A stretch of 25,338 nt of DNA, from assembly GCA_030612585.1 (NCBI GenBank), contig JAUWNP010000051.1, forward strand, positions 1-25,338, read 5' to 3'. Below are positions 1 through 7,786 of this stretch, piece by piece; the stretch's first letter is position 1, and each line of letters begins with the position of its first letter. Made by a program: the position numbers and the translations under genes. Origin of the DNA: Anaerolineae bacterium. Lineage in GTDB: Bacteria; Chloroflexota; Anaerolineae; B4-G1. The notes beneath the pieces are model-generated. The model did no database searches, was not told where the DNA came from, and saw only the letters and a program-made list of their open reading frames with translations.

Positions 1-1058
1 TCCCTACGGAACCACTCTACCAACCGCTTCCGCTCATCTGGTGGTTGGAATGAAGCCTCGACAGCCATAATGATAGTGCGCTTGATCTGCTCCAGTGTCA
101 CTCCCATCGCCAGCATCACGGTCAGATACTCATCCGTAAGCGTAGTGTCGCTGACACTGGGGTCATCGGTGTTGATCGTCACACGCAGGCCGAGCGCCAG
201 CAGATCACGCAAGGGGTGCTGCCAAAAACAGTGCACGACACCGGTCTGCAGGTTACTGGTCGGGCACATCTCCAACGTGACATTCCGCTCGCGGACTGAC
301 TGCACGACCTTTGAGTTCTCGGCTGCGCGCACACCGTGTCCAATGCGTTGCGCCCCCAACAGTTCGATGGCTTCCCGGACATTCTCGGCGCTTCCAACCT
401 CCCCAGCATGCACTGTCACACCTAACCCCTCCCGCCGCACCCGCTGGAAGACCTCGGCAAAGCAACGGGCTGGATACCTCGCCTCGTCGCCGGCCAGATC
501 CAGACCGACGACGCCGCCCCGGTGAGCCAACGCAACGTCAGCAATCTGCGATGCCGTATCCAGGTTCTCATCCCGGCCAATCTGCAGGATCAGATTGGTG
601 AGAACCCCACAATCACGCTGGGCTCTGGCGACGGCACTGCACACCCAGGTAGTCACCTGATCGAACGAGAACCCCTGCGTTCGGGCCAGCGCGACCGGAT
701 TGAAGCGCAGTTCCAGGTATTTTATGTTGTCGGCTGCCGCATCAGCCACCGCCTCATACGCCACTCGCTCCACAGCCGCCTGGGTAGGGTAGAAGCGTCG
801 CAAGAGACGAAACTTCTCGAGAAAACGATGGAAACCCGGCTCCTCGTCCGTCACCGTCACGAAGGGCCGCAAGTACTCAATGTCGTAACTGGGCAGATCA
901 ATCCCGTGCTCCTGGGCAATCTCGGCCAGGGTTTGGAGCCGCAGGGAGCCTTCCAGATGACGATGCAGATCTACCTTCGGTAGCGCGTGCAGTTGGGCGC
1001 GCAGGCTAGCCACCGCCTCCGAGCAATCTCCCTCACTGGGTGTTGTCACGTTGCCCAT
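1..1058 (-). CDS. add: Adenosine deaminase (3' end beyond left edge)
   Basis: Hydrolytic deamination of adenosine or deoxyadenosine to inosine, a cytosolic zinc enzyme of purine salvage. Reading the minus strand from the ATG at 1058 gives about 352 codons without a stop, so the gene leaves the window on the left. Family length is about 340-350 aa, so only the last few residues can be missing. The amidohydrolase hallmarks appear in order: VDLHRHLEGS near the N-terminus (two metal-binding His), CPTSN, TVHAGE (metal His plus catalytic Glu), RIGHGVR and INTDDP. The HRHLEGS form is common in bacterial adenosine deaminases, but substrate (adenosine versus a modified adenine nucleoside) cannot be settled from motifs. 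It is the last visible gene of the secA-led leftward set, 58 nt after the small membrane protein gene. Confidence 0.93.
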   Translation of the reverse strand, partial: MGNVTTPSEGDCSEAVASLRAQLHALPKVDLHRHLEGSLRLQTLAEIAQEHGIDLPSYDIEYLRPFVTVTDEEPGFHRFLEKFRLLRRFYPTQAAVERVAYEAVADAAADNIKYLELRFNPVALARTQGFSFDQVTTWVCSAVARAQRDCGVLTNLILQIGRDENLDTASQIADVALAHRGGVVGLDLAGDEARYPARCFAEVFQRVRREGLGVTVHAGEVGSAENVREAIELLGAQRIGHGVRAAENSKVVQSVRERNVTLEMCPTSNLQTGVVHCFWQHPLRDLLALGLRVTINTDDPSVSDTTLTDEYLTVMLAMGVTLEQIKRTIIMAVEASFQPPDERKRLVEWFRR

Positions 1059-1116
1059 AGTGTTTCACTATTCCGCACAGGATACGTCGTGCAGCGATTA
1101 CGACGCCATCAGTATC

Positions 1117-1455
1117 TCACCCGACCTTTTCCTTCAGAATCCACCCCCAGTAGTACCACACGAGCACGAGATCAAGGGTCACACCTACAGTCAGAGGGAT
1201 GTGGAAACTCACCAGTGCAAACCAGGGCTTCAGCAAAACGGGCAGTGAAAGTTGGCATGCAAGATCCGCAGTGCCCCGTACCACCTGGCTCAGCGCCGCC
1301 AGGATGATAAAGCCACCGGCCACCATAAACCAGCGGTAATGGTCATTCATCTTCGTCACCGCACTCAGTCGCCGGCTGAGGCTGGCAAAGAGAAAACTCA
1401 GGTAGGCGATGGACAGCAACCCTATAGGCGCTAGAGGCGTTGTGATAACGTTCAT
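1117..1455 (-). CDS. Small integral membrane protein, function unknown
   Basis: A 112-aa protein that I do not recognise as a named family. It is very hydrophobic, with membrane segments at about residues 9-26, 42-59 and 86-107 and a weaker hydrophobic stretch at 73-85; basic residues (SRRL, KEK) lie between or after the segments. The start ATG overlaps the stop of the preceding membrane-protein gene by 4 nt (ATGA), a strong sign of translational coupling. Together with the neighbouring 97-aa membrane protein it could form one hetero-oligomeric membrane component serving the KaiC-like ATPase and winged-helix protein upstream. That role is inferred from gene order only. Confidence 0.8.
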   Translation of the reverse strand: MNVITTPLAPIGLLSIAYLSFLFASLSRRLSAVTKMNDHYRWFMVAGGFIILAALSQVVRGTADLACQLSLPVLLKPWFALVSFHIPLTVGVTLDLVLVWYYWGWILKEKVG

Positions 1456-1745
1456 CGTCGTTCTCCGGTCATCAATCTCTGCAAGCGGGAGCCAAATAGG
1501 CAGAGTAAGACACCACCGCTAAGCAGGAATATGTCGGCGGTAGGCGCTCCAATGAACCTTCCACCGCGCACGAGGTACCAGATCGCACCGGCTGCCAGCA
1601 GCAGTGCTGGGAGGAGGAAGAGGTAATAGCCCACGCGCTGGCCAGAGGTCTTCTCATAGAAGTACGCGATGCGCCCCAGGAAAACGATCAGCACCCCGAT
1701 GACAACCCACGAATAGATAGCTAATACGTATTCGATTGCCTCCAT
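1452..1745 (-). CDS. Small integral membrane protein, function unknown
   Basis: A protein of about 97 aa with three hydrophobic segments (about residues 4-28, 38-59 and 72-88), a short cytosolic-type loop FYEKTSGQRVGYY after the first segment, and a basic tail ending MTGERR. The start at 1745 is preferred because GGAGG lies 9 nt upstream. An in-frame ATG at 1775 would extend the protein by 10 residues into the end of the KaiC-like gene and has no better ribosome-binding site. It shares a 4-nt overlap with the next membrane-protein gene and begins 16 nt after the ATPase stop, so the four genes read as one transcription unit. The fold looks like half of a multi-helix sensor module, but no family can be named. 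Confidence 0.8.
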   Translation of the reverse strand: MEAIEYVLAIYSWVVIGVLIVFLGRIAYFYEKTSGQRVGYYLFLLPALLLAAGAIWYLVRGGRFIGAPTADIFLLSGGVLLCLFGSRLQRLMTGERR

Positions 1746-1761
1746 AGGAACCAGCCTCCAT

Positions 1762-2523
1762 TTAACGTCGTACAAATGCCTGCACGAACGAGTCGACCAT
1801 CCGTCGGGGACTACCGCTCATGATCCCTTCTCGCCCCTCGAACGGCGCGCGGACCTCGACGCCCCGGGAAGTAATCCCGAACTGCCTGATACCTTTGTCG
1901 TGATTGCTGCCTCGCATCTTGAGGACCAGGAGTGCCTTACGCATGGCACTCTCAATCTCGACGTAACGGAGAAGAACGTAGGCGTCAACCATAAAGGCGA
2001 AGGCCTCATCCGCTCCTTCAGTCTCACCCAGCAACGCCATGTTCTCTCGCGTCAACACGGCTGTTAGATTCTCACGCTTCAGCGAATTGATGAACCCGTA
2101 GACGATGCCTCGCAGACGCGCTGGGTCTTCGCTGAGACGCTCAAAGTGCGAAAGGCTGTCAACCAGAATCCGTCTAGCGCCTATCTCCCGGGTCAGCCTT
2201 TCGATTCGTCCGCCGACCTGCTCCAGGTCAGCCTTGCTGACCTCCGGGCTGGTCATCACCACACGCAGTCTCCCCTCCCGTTCCATCCGGCGGAAGTCCC
2301 ACCCGAAACTGGCCGCATCACGATAGTACTGCTGCGGGAACTCCTCAAAGGTCAGTATCAGCCCCGGCTCCCCGCAGGCCACTATGCCGTGGTAAATAAA
2401 CTGCATCCCCAGCGTCGTCTTGCCCGTGCCCGGCGCGCCTTCAACCAAATTGGCAGTCTGGGGCAGGAAGCCACCACCCAGCATCTCATCCAGACCTGGT
2501 ATGCCCGTCTTCACCCGTTCCAT
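1762..2523 (-). CDS. KaiC/RecA-superfamily ATPase, single domain
   Basis: A 253-aa single-domain P-loop ATPase of the KaiC-like group (archaeal and Chloroflexi RAD55/KaiC-type proteins), expected to act in the cytosol as a signalling ATPase. It begins with the group-typical TGIPGLDEMLGGG. The Walker A motif GAPGTGKT is at residues 29-36, paired glutamates of the KaiC type (TFEEF) at 60-61, a Walker B-like RILVDSLS with Asp122, and the strand MRGSNHDKGIRQF near residue 205. It has one KaiC domain rather than the two of cyanobacterial KaiC, and no kaiA or kaiB is seen, so a circadian role is unlikely. GAGGAGGGG just before the ATG at 2523 supports the start. It lies 43 nt after the winged-helix gene and before two small membrane proteins. 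Confidence 0.9.
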   Translation of the reverse strand: MERVKTGIPGLDEMLGGGFLPQTANLVEGAPGTGKTTLGMQFIYHGIVACGEPGLILTFEEFPQQYYRDAASFGWDFRRMEREGRLRVVMTSPEVSKADLEQVGGRIERLTREIGARRILVDSLSHFERLSEDPARLRGIVYGFINSLKRENLTAVLTRENMALLGETEGADEAFAFMVDAYVLLRYVEIESAMRKALLVLKMRGSNHDKGIRQFGITSRGVEVRAPFEGREGIMSGSPRRMVDSFVQAFVRR

Positions 2524-2566
2524 GAGCCCCTCCTCATACTCGCCCCATCCACTTCGTGATTACCCT

Positions 2567-2947
2567 TCATCGCCGCGTCCCCCGGATGATGTGGTAGATC
2601 GCCTTGACCCGAAACTGCCGGTCATCGGACGCCTTCACGAACTGTTCCAGCAACTCCCTGATCTGACGATCTGAGGCCAGCGAGTAGACGGTCATGTCGC
2701 CCAGTCGGCTTTCTTCTAGCACTCCCCCCTGTGCCAATTCGGCCAGTTCGGGGCGAATCGTCTCGACGCTGCGGCCGGCGTAGCGAGCAATGTTGCCAGC
2801 CGTGTCCGTCGTATGTGGGTTATCGTGGAAGAAGCGAACCAGATCCCACTTGACGAAGGAGTTGATCTTCGCCTGCAGGAACTCAAGCAGCCGAGGGTCC
2901 ATGTCCGCCATGAGGCGACCCGCCAGGTCAAGTTCCCTTTCCTCCAT
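2567..2947 (-). CDS. Winged-helix domain protein, likely partner of the KaiC-like ATPase
   Basis: A 126-aa protein. Residues about 28-95 have the helix-helix-helix-wing spacing of a winged-helix domain: KWDLVRFFHDNP, then TAGNIARYAGRSVETIRPEL (helix-turn-helix with a recognition helix), then a wing reading GVLEESRLGDMTVYSLA. The C-terminus (about 96-126) is helical and basic. The start is fixed by GGAGGAG upstream of the ATG at 2947, and the gene begins 25 nt after the secA stop, so it is probably co-transcribed with secA. Pairing of a small winged-helix protein with a KaiC-like ATPase suggests that the ATPase controls DNA binding or vice versa. DNA target and signal are unknown. Confidence 0.75.
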   Translation of the reverse strand: MEERELDLAGRLMADMDPRLLEFLQAKINSFVKWDLVRFFHDNPHTTDTAGNIARYAGRSVETIRPELAELAQGGVLEESRLGDMTVYSLASDRQIRELLEQFVKASDDRQFRVKAIYHIIRGTRR

Positions 2948-2972
2948 TAGTCTCCTCCTCTATTATCTCTCT

Positions 2973-5900
2973 CTATCTTCGCTTTGTTTTGCGTCGGCCT
3001 TTTTTCTTACCAGGAGACGTGCGAGATGGAGGAGCCACCACCGCTCCCCGTCGTCTCTCCTGATCCAGTCGCATATGGCAATTCTTGTACTTCAGGCCAC
3101 TGCCACACCAGCAGGGATCGTTGCGTCCCGGCAACTCATTGGGTGCAGCACGAGCCGGTTCCCCGGAACGCACCTTGCGCGGCTGCTGGCGCCGCCGCTG
3201 AGGGGCAACCAACTGCGTCACGTAGACAGACCGGGCGATCATCTGCTGGATGCTAGCAAGCAAAGCCCCATACATCTCGTGCGCTTCCTTATGGTAGGCC
3301 ACCAGCGGGTTTTGCTGCCCGTAGGCCCGCAGTCCAATGCCCTCGCGTAATACCTCCAGGTCCGTAAGATGGCGCACCCAAAGACTATCCACTGCCCGGA
3401 GCATCAACTGCCGGTCACGATGCAGCCGGAAGCCATCCGCAAACCCGGCCTCGACCTCGCTCTTGACGTTCGAGGTCAACTTACGAATCGGAGTGCCCAA
3501 AAGATCAGGGTCAGGGTTCGGGTTCAGCCGGCCGAGGACACGCCCATAGATGAGCCGCCGCAGTGGATCACCACTGCTAGCCAGGTCCTCAAGAGCCACA
3601 TTCTCTTTCTGCACCTGGCCGAACAACTGTTCAGCCAACCTCTGGTTCAATTCGTCGTAGGCCAACTCCGCCAGTTCGTGCAACTTCATTTCGATCTCAC
3701 CGGCCGTCATCCCAGCCCATCTGACAGGGCCTGCACCCGGTGTTAGCGGTAGAAACATGCGCAGTTCGTTGGATAGCCTACGGAGGTCCCAGTCCTCCTG
3801 ATCAGGGCCAGGCGTATGAGTCGCCATGAGCCGGCTGATCTCCTCCTGCACCATGCGCAGCACCTGGTCACGCAGGTCTGGTTGGCTGAGCACCTCCCGT
3901 CGCTGAGCGTAGATAACCTCACGTTGCTTGTTGACCACATCGTCGAACTCCAACACGTGCTTGCGGATGTCGAAGTTATACCCCTCCACCCGTGTCTGCG
4001 CCGACCCGATAGTCTTATCGAGCCAGGGATGCTGGATGGGCACGTCATCCTCCATGCCAAACCTGTTCATCAATTCCTGGACTCGTTCGCCGCCGAAGCG
4101 GCGCATCAACTCATCTTCCAGTGAGATGTAGAAGCGAGAGGAGCCAGGGTCTCCCTGGCGCGCACTCCGCCCACGCAACTGGTTATCAATGCGGCGCGCC
4201 TCGTGCCGCTCGGTCCCAACCACGTGTAGACCACCTGAGGCACGCACAAGATGCCTGTCGCGTTCACATTGATCCCTGATGTGCGCGATCTCGGTTATCA
4301 ACCTCTCATTGAGTTCGGGGTACTGCTGGATCAACGTCAACGCCTGTTCCTGCCTGCTCTGCAGCACTGCGCGGATTAGCGCCGACATCGCCGTATAGTA
4401 GCGGCTAAACAGACCACTGGCAACGTAGGCCGTCTTGCTGCCCGGCGCTTCGTATTTAGCACGGACACGCTGTACCTCGCCGATGACACGCTGCGAGAAA
4501 CCCTCCCCTGGCAACAAGGCGCCGTCCAACGCAGCAACCCAATCCTCGCGCAGAGTGTACTCGACTACTCTCACGACTGGGCCATGGAACTTCTTCTCAA
4601 TGACTTCTTCTCTAAGCAGTTGGTCAGCGATGAACCGGGCCAGGCGTTGCTGCGACGCGGCCATCTCATAAGTCTCGTATTCGGCCTGCAACGTCTTGGC
4701 CAGTTCCATAGAGCCCGACGAGAACCCCGGCACGCCCTCCACGATTTCCAGAGCCTGTTCCTCCTGACCGCTGACTACGGCACTGGCGAACTTCTCTGCT
4801 ACCTTCTTGAAACGCTGCTCCAACAGGCTCGACACCAACCCCCCTGGGTTGCCCCCAAGTACAATGTCCACACCCCGGCCCGCCATGTTGGTAGCAATGG
4901 TCACCACGCCAGAACTGCCTGCCTGGGCAATGACCACAGCCTCCTGCTCGTGGCGTTTGCCGTTGAGCACCTGGTGGGGAACGCGCCGCCGTTGGAGCAT
5001 ATCAGAAAGCCGCTCTGAGGTCTCGATGGCGATAGTGCCCACCAGCACCGGCCGGCCGGCCTCGTGCAACGATTCGATCTCGTCCACCACAGCCCGGAAC
5101 TTGGCCTGCTCAGTCTTATAGATCACATCCGGCAGGTCAAGCCGCGCAAAGTGTCGCCGCTCGTTCCCATTGGATGGTTCGTAGGTAGTCACTGTCACGT
5201 CAGCCCCCCCTACGAGGAAGGGAGAATCCAGCACCCCGGCGAAGGCAACCTCCTCAATCTCGCCTACGCGCCGCTGGTGAGTGACCAGATCACGATAGGT
5301 GGCACGGTACTCGACGTTGGTGGGGAGTGCTACCACGTCCAGGTCGTAGATCTTCCGGAACTCCTCGGCCTCGGAGGCAGCGGTCCCCGTCATCCCCGCC
5401 AGTTTCTCGTACATACGGAAATAGTTCTGGAAGGTGACAGTGGCGTAGGTCAGACTCTCGCGCCGCACCGCCACACCCTCTTTAGCCTCAATCGCCTGGT
5501 GCAACCCCTCAGAGTAGCGCCGGCCGTGCAGCAGGCGGCCGGTGAACTCATCCACGATGATAACCTGACCGTCCCTGACGATGTACCCCTTGTCGCGCTC
5601 ATAGATGACGTGGGCGCGCAGCGCGTTGTCGAGGTAGGGCAGCATGTGGGCGTGCTTGGGATCGTAGATGCTCTCCCCCGTCTTGATCTCCGGGAGCGCA
5701 CGCTCAGCGCGCTCCACCCCCCGCTCCGTCAGCGTGACGATCTGCGTCCTTTCCTCCAGCACGTAGTCACCATCCGGCTCCTCCCATTCGACGTCGTTCT
5801 CGATGCTCTGGGGGCTGCTGGGTCGCAATCGGCGCACGATGCTGGCAAAGCGGCGGTAGAGTTCCGAAGATTCCTCGGCCGGACCGGAGATGATGAGCGG

Positions 5901-6659
5901 CGTGCGCGCCTCATCAATCAGAATGTTGTCCACCTCGTCAATGATAGCGTAATGGAGTTCCTGTTGCACGCATTGGCTCAGGTCGTGTATCATGTTATCG
6001 CGCAGGTAGTCGAAGCCAAACTCATTGTTGGTGCCGTAGGTAATGTCCGCTTGATACGCCTCCTGCCGTCGAACCGGACGCCAGTGGACCAATCGCTCGT
6101 CTTCCAAATTGCCGGCAGGATCAACATAACTGGAGTCATAGGTGCCAAAGAACTGAGGGACCACCAATCCCACGCTAATCCCCAGGGCCTCGAAGACCGG
6201 GCCCATCCAGCCGCCATCGCGCCGGGCCAGGTAGTCGTTTACCGTGACCAGATGAACCCCCTTCCCCTCCAGTGCGTTGAGATAGAGTGGCAGCGTGGCG
6301 ACGAGGGTTTTGCCTTCACCGGTTTTCATCTCGACGATCTTCCCCTGGTAGAGGAGAATACCGCCGATCAGTTGCACGTCGTAGTGGCGCAGGCCGATCG
6401 TGCGCTTGGCTGCCTCACGCACGGCCGTGAAGGCCTCGGCCAGAATGTCGTCGAGCGTCTCACCCTGCGCCAGGCGCTGACGAAACTCATCGGTCTTGGC
6501 CCGCAGTTGAGCGCCGTCCAGCGCCACAAACTCTGGTTCGAGCGCGTTGATACGCTCGACCACTTCCTGCAGCCGAGCGATCTCACGTTGATTGGAGTCG
6601 CCGATGACTTTCTTGAACAGCCCCCGCAACATCAGTCCGTTCAACCCTTTCCCAAACAT
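2973..6659 (-). CDS. secA: Protein translocase motor ATPase SecA, enlarged
   Basis: SecA drives preproteins through SecYEG by ATP hydrolysis at the inner face of the membrane. Numbered from the in-frame GTG at 6671 the protein is 1232 aa, against about 840-1000 in most bacteria. Seen: Walker A MKTGEGKTL (115-123), QMTYGTNNEFGFDYLRDN-like region near 210-226, DEVDNILIDEART (245-256), GMTGTA, NMAGRGVDIVLGGNP (595-609), GTERHEARRIDNQLRGR (819-835), DPGSSRFYISLED, and the C-terminal zinc motif CWCGSGLKYKNCH (1187-1199, C-x-C-x8-C-H) followed by a basic tail. About 200 residues separate LGGNP from GGLHVVGTE, where about 40 are usual. The ATG at 6659 is preferred over GTG 6671 because GGTGAG lies 7 nt upstream and a TATAAT sits only 3 nt before the GTG. 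First gene of the leftward operon. Confidence 0.96.
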   Translation of the reverse strand: MFGKGLNGLMLRGLFKKVIGDSNQREIARLQEVVERINALEPEFVALDGAQLRAKTDEFRQRLAQGETLDDILAEAFTAVREAAKRTIGLRHYDVQLIGGILLYQGKIVEMKTGEGKTLVATLPLYLNALEGKGVHLVTVNDYLARRDGGWMGPVFEALGISVGLVVPQFFGTYDSSYVDPAGNLEDERLVHWRPVRRQEAYQADITYGTNNEFGFDYLRDNMIHDLSQCVQQELHYAIIDEVDNILIDEARTPLIISGPAEESSELYRRFASIVRRLRPSSPQSIENDVEWEEPDGDYVLEERTQIVTLTERGVERAERALPEIKTGESIYDPKHAHMLPYLDNALRAHVIYERDKGYIVRDGQVIIVDEFTGRLLHGRRYSEGLHQAIEAKEGVAVRRESLTYATVTFQNYFRMYEKLAGMTGTAASEAEEFRKIYDLDVVALPTNVEYRATYRDLVTHQRRVGEIEEVAFAGVLDSPFLVGGADVTVTTYEPSNGNERRHFARLDLPDVIYKTEQAKFRAVVDEIESLHEAGRPVLVGTIAIETSERLSDMLQRRRVPHQVLNGKRHEQEAVVIAQAGSSGVVTIATNMAGRGVDIVLGGNPGGLVSSLLEQRFKKVAEKFASAVVSGQEEQALEIVEGVPGFSSGSMELAKTLQAEYETYEMAASQQRLARFIADQLLREEVIEKKFHGPVVRVVEYTLREDWVAALDGALLPGEGFSQRVIGEVQRVRAKYEAPGSKTAYVASGLFSRYYTAMSALIRAVLQSRQEQALTLIQQYPELNERLITEIAHIRDQCERDRHLVRASGGLHVVGTERHEARRIDNQLRGRSARQGDPGSSRFYISLEDELMRRFGGERVQELMNRFGMEDDVPIQHPWLDKTIGSAQTRVEGYNFDIRKHVLEFDDVVNKQREVIYAQRREVLSQPDLRDQVLRMVQEEISRLMATHTPGPDQEDWDLRRLSNELRMFLPLTPGAGPVRWAGMTAGEIEMKLHELAELAYDELNQRLAEQLFGQVQKENVALEDLASSGDPLRRLIYGRVLGRLNPNPDPDLLGTPIRKLTSNVKSEVEAGFADGFRLHRDRQLMLRAVDSLWVRHLTDLEVLREGIGLRAYGQQNPLVAYHKEAHEMYGALLASIQQMIARSVYVTQLVAPQRRRQQPRKVRSGEPARAAPNELPGRNDPCWCGSGLKYKNCHMRLDQERRRGAVVAPPSRTSPGKKKGRRKTKRR

Positions 6660-6673
6660 AGGATTACTCACCC

Positions 6674-6701
6674 ATTATACTCGCAGGCGGCGCAAATGCA
6701 A
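6674..6701 (-). promoter_or_regulatory. Probable secA promoter
   Basis: On the minus strand a perfect TATAAT (6679 down to 6674) lies 15 nt before the ATG at 6659. The best upstream hexamer is TTGCAT (6701-6696), with a 16-nt spacer but only a weak match to TTGACA. If transcription starts about 7 nt after the -10 box, the mRNA leader before the ATG would be only about 8 nt and the GTG at 6671 would lie upstream of the transcript. Only the -10 box is convincing. Confidence 0.45.
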
Positions 6702-6705
6702 GCAG

Positions 6706-6740
6706 GAATAATGACCAATGACAAATGATCAATGACAAAT
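6706..6740 (+). repeat. AATGAC-type short tandem repeat
   Basis: Imperfect 7-8 nt units built on AATGAC (AATGACC, AATGACAA, AATGATC, AATGACAA) fill the gap upstream of secA. The same unit type recurs at 9115-9149 and 13492-13560, always between genes. The units contain ATG and no recognisable protein signal; it appears to be an interspersed microsatellite-like family. Confidence 0.75.
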
Positions 6741-6752
6741 CCCAAGAGCCAA

Positions 6753-6774
6753 TTGCTAACTGCTGACTGCTAAT
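6753..6774 (+). repeat. Heptad repeat of TGCTAAC/TGCTGAC type
   Basis: Three tandem units TTGCTAAC, TGCTGAC and TGCTAATG follow the AATGAC-type repeat directly. This is a second short repeat family between the secA promoter region and the promoter of the plus-strand hydrolase. Confidence 0.55.
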
Positions 6775-6781
6775 GCAACTC

Positions 6782-6810
6782 TTGACGCACCTGCTGAAGC
6801 ATGCTAGAAT
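6782..6810 (+). promoter_or_regulatory. Promoter of the MBL-fold hydrolase gene
   Basis: TTGACG (6782-6787) and TAGAAT (6805-6810) are separated by exactly 17 nt on the plus strand, a good housekeeping-type promoter. The leader to the TTG start at 6937 is about 120 nt and contains a 7-bp stem, TGCGGAG (6826-6832) with CTCCGCA (6852-6858). No riboswitch class is recognised in it. Confidence 0.65.
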
Positions 6811-6936
6811 ACACACAAAGGAGCCTGCGGAGATTGAGACCGAACCAACACCTCCGCAATCCTGGGCAACGTGAGTTGCACCCCATCAGCACATGATGTA
6901 CAATCCGGGGCCCAAAAACCCACTGCGAGGCGAACG

Positions 6937-7786
6937 TTGAAGATCCTATTCCTGGGCACGGCAGCAGCGGAAGGCATCCCCTCCCCTTTTTGCAAATGTC
7001 CCACCTGCACCCACGCGCGGGGGGCGGGTGGGCGCAACGTGCGCATGCGGACGGCCACGCTGGTCAACGACGATCTGCTGTTCGATTGTGGCCCTGACCT
7101 GGTCGCGGCGACGCAGCGGTTCGGTGTGCGATTGAGTCGCCTGGAGACGTTGCTGGTGACCCACGCCCACAAGGATCACCTCCTGCCCAGCAACCTGGCC
7201 TGGCGCGGGCCAGGATTCTGTCCCACGCCCATCACGCCGCTGCACATCTTCGGCCCAGGGCCGGTCACACGCGCGTTCCGGCGCAACCGGCACTGGCCCT
7301 ATGCTGGCGGAAAAGGGCACGGTGTCGCTGGAGACAGTGCGGGCCGGACAGCGATGGCAGAGCGGACAGTACCAGATCACAGCCCTGTCCGCCACCCACG
7401 ACTCGGATCGGGCAGCGCTGCTCTACATCGTCAGTGACGGCACGCGCAAGTTGTTCTACGCTACCGACTCGGGACCGCTTTTGGAGCGGGCCTGGCACAT
7501 CGTAGCGCGGGAAGCCCCTTTCGACGCCGTGCTGATGGAGGAGACAATGGGTCGCACACCTCGCTGGGGAGATCACCACAACATGGAGAGTTTCCTGCGA
7601 GCCCACCAACGCTTCGTCGGCGAGGGATGGCTGACGAGGGATGCCCGGTTCGTGGCGTTCCACTTCTCCCACCAGAGCAACCCACCCCACGACGGACTGG
7701 TGCGCTACCTGGCCCCCCACGGCGTGCTCGTGGCCTACGATGGGATGGAACTGACGCTTACCACACCCGACAGATCAACCCCTTGA
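6937..7786 (+). pseudogene. PhnP-like metallo-beta-lactamase-fold hydrolase, frameshifted
   Basis: The two halves of one metallo-beta-lactamase-fold protein lie in different frames. The first (from TTG 6937, with GAGG 6 nt upstream) reads KILFLGTAAAEGIP, the zinc-type cluster CKCPTC, LLFDCGPDL and the metal motif THAHKDH. The second, from about 7290 to the TGA at 7784-7786, reads VSLETVRAGQRW, ITALSATH, YATDSG, METMGR-like residues and FSHQS. Joining them needs one base removed (or two added) at about 7270-7300 and would give about 282 aa, the usual size for PhnP/phosphoribosyl cyclic phosphodiesterase relatives. The CxCxxC plus HxHxDH combination is typical of PhnP-type enzymes, but no phn genes are near, so substrate is unknown. 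A GTG at 6871 in frame is a less likely start. The 3' end overlaps rlmI, on the opposite strand, by 29 nt. Sequencing error or true decay cannot be told apart here. Confidence 0.8.

Noticed and set aside
1762..2523. True circadian KaiC
   Set aside because: Only one ATPase domain and no kaiA or kaiB nearby. The single-domain KaiC-like signalling ATPase group fits better.
5064..6728. Long plus-strand open frame (554 codons) opposite secA
   Set aside because: It mirrors the SecA codons in the complementary frame. The encoded sequence has no domain, while SecA motifs on the minus strand are continuous.
6834..6893. Possible 20-codon leader peptide (TTG start after AAAGGAG) before the hydrolase
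   Set aside because: Only a weak start codon and no amino-acid bias or attenuator structure; the spacing could be chance.
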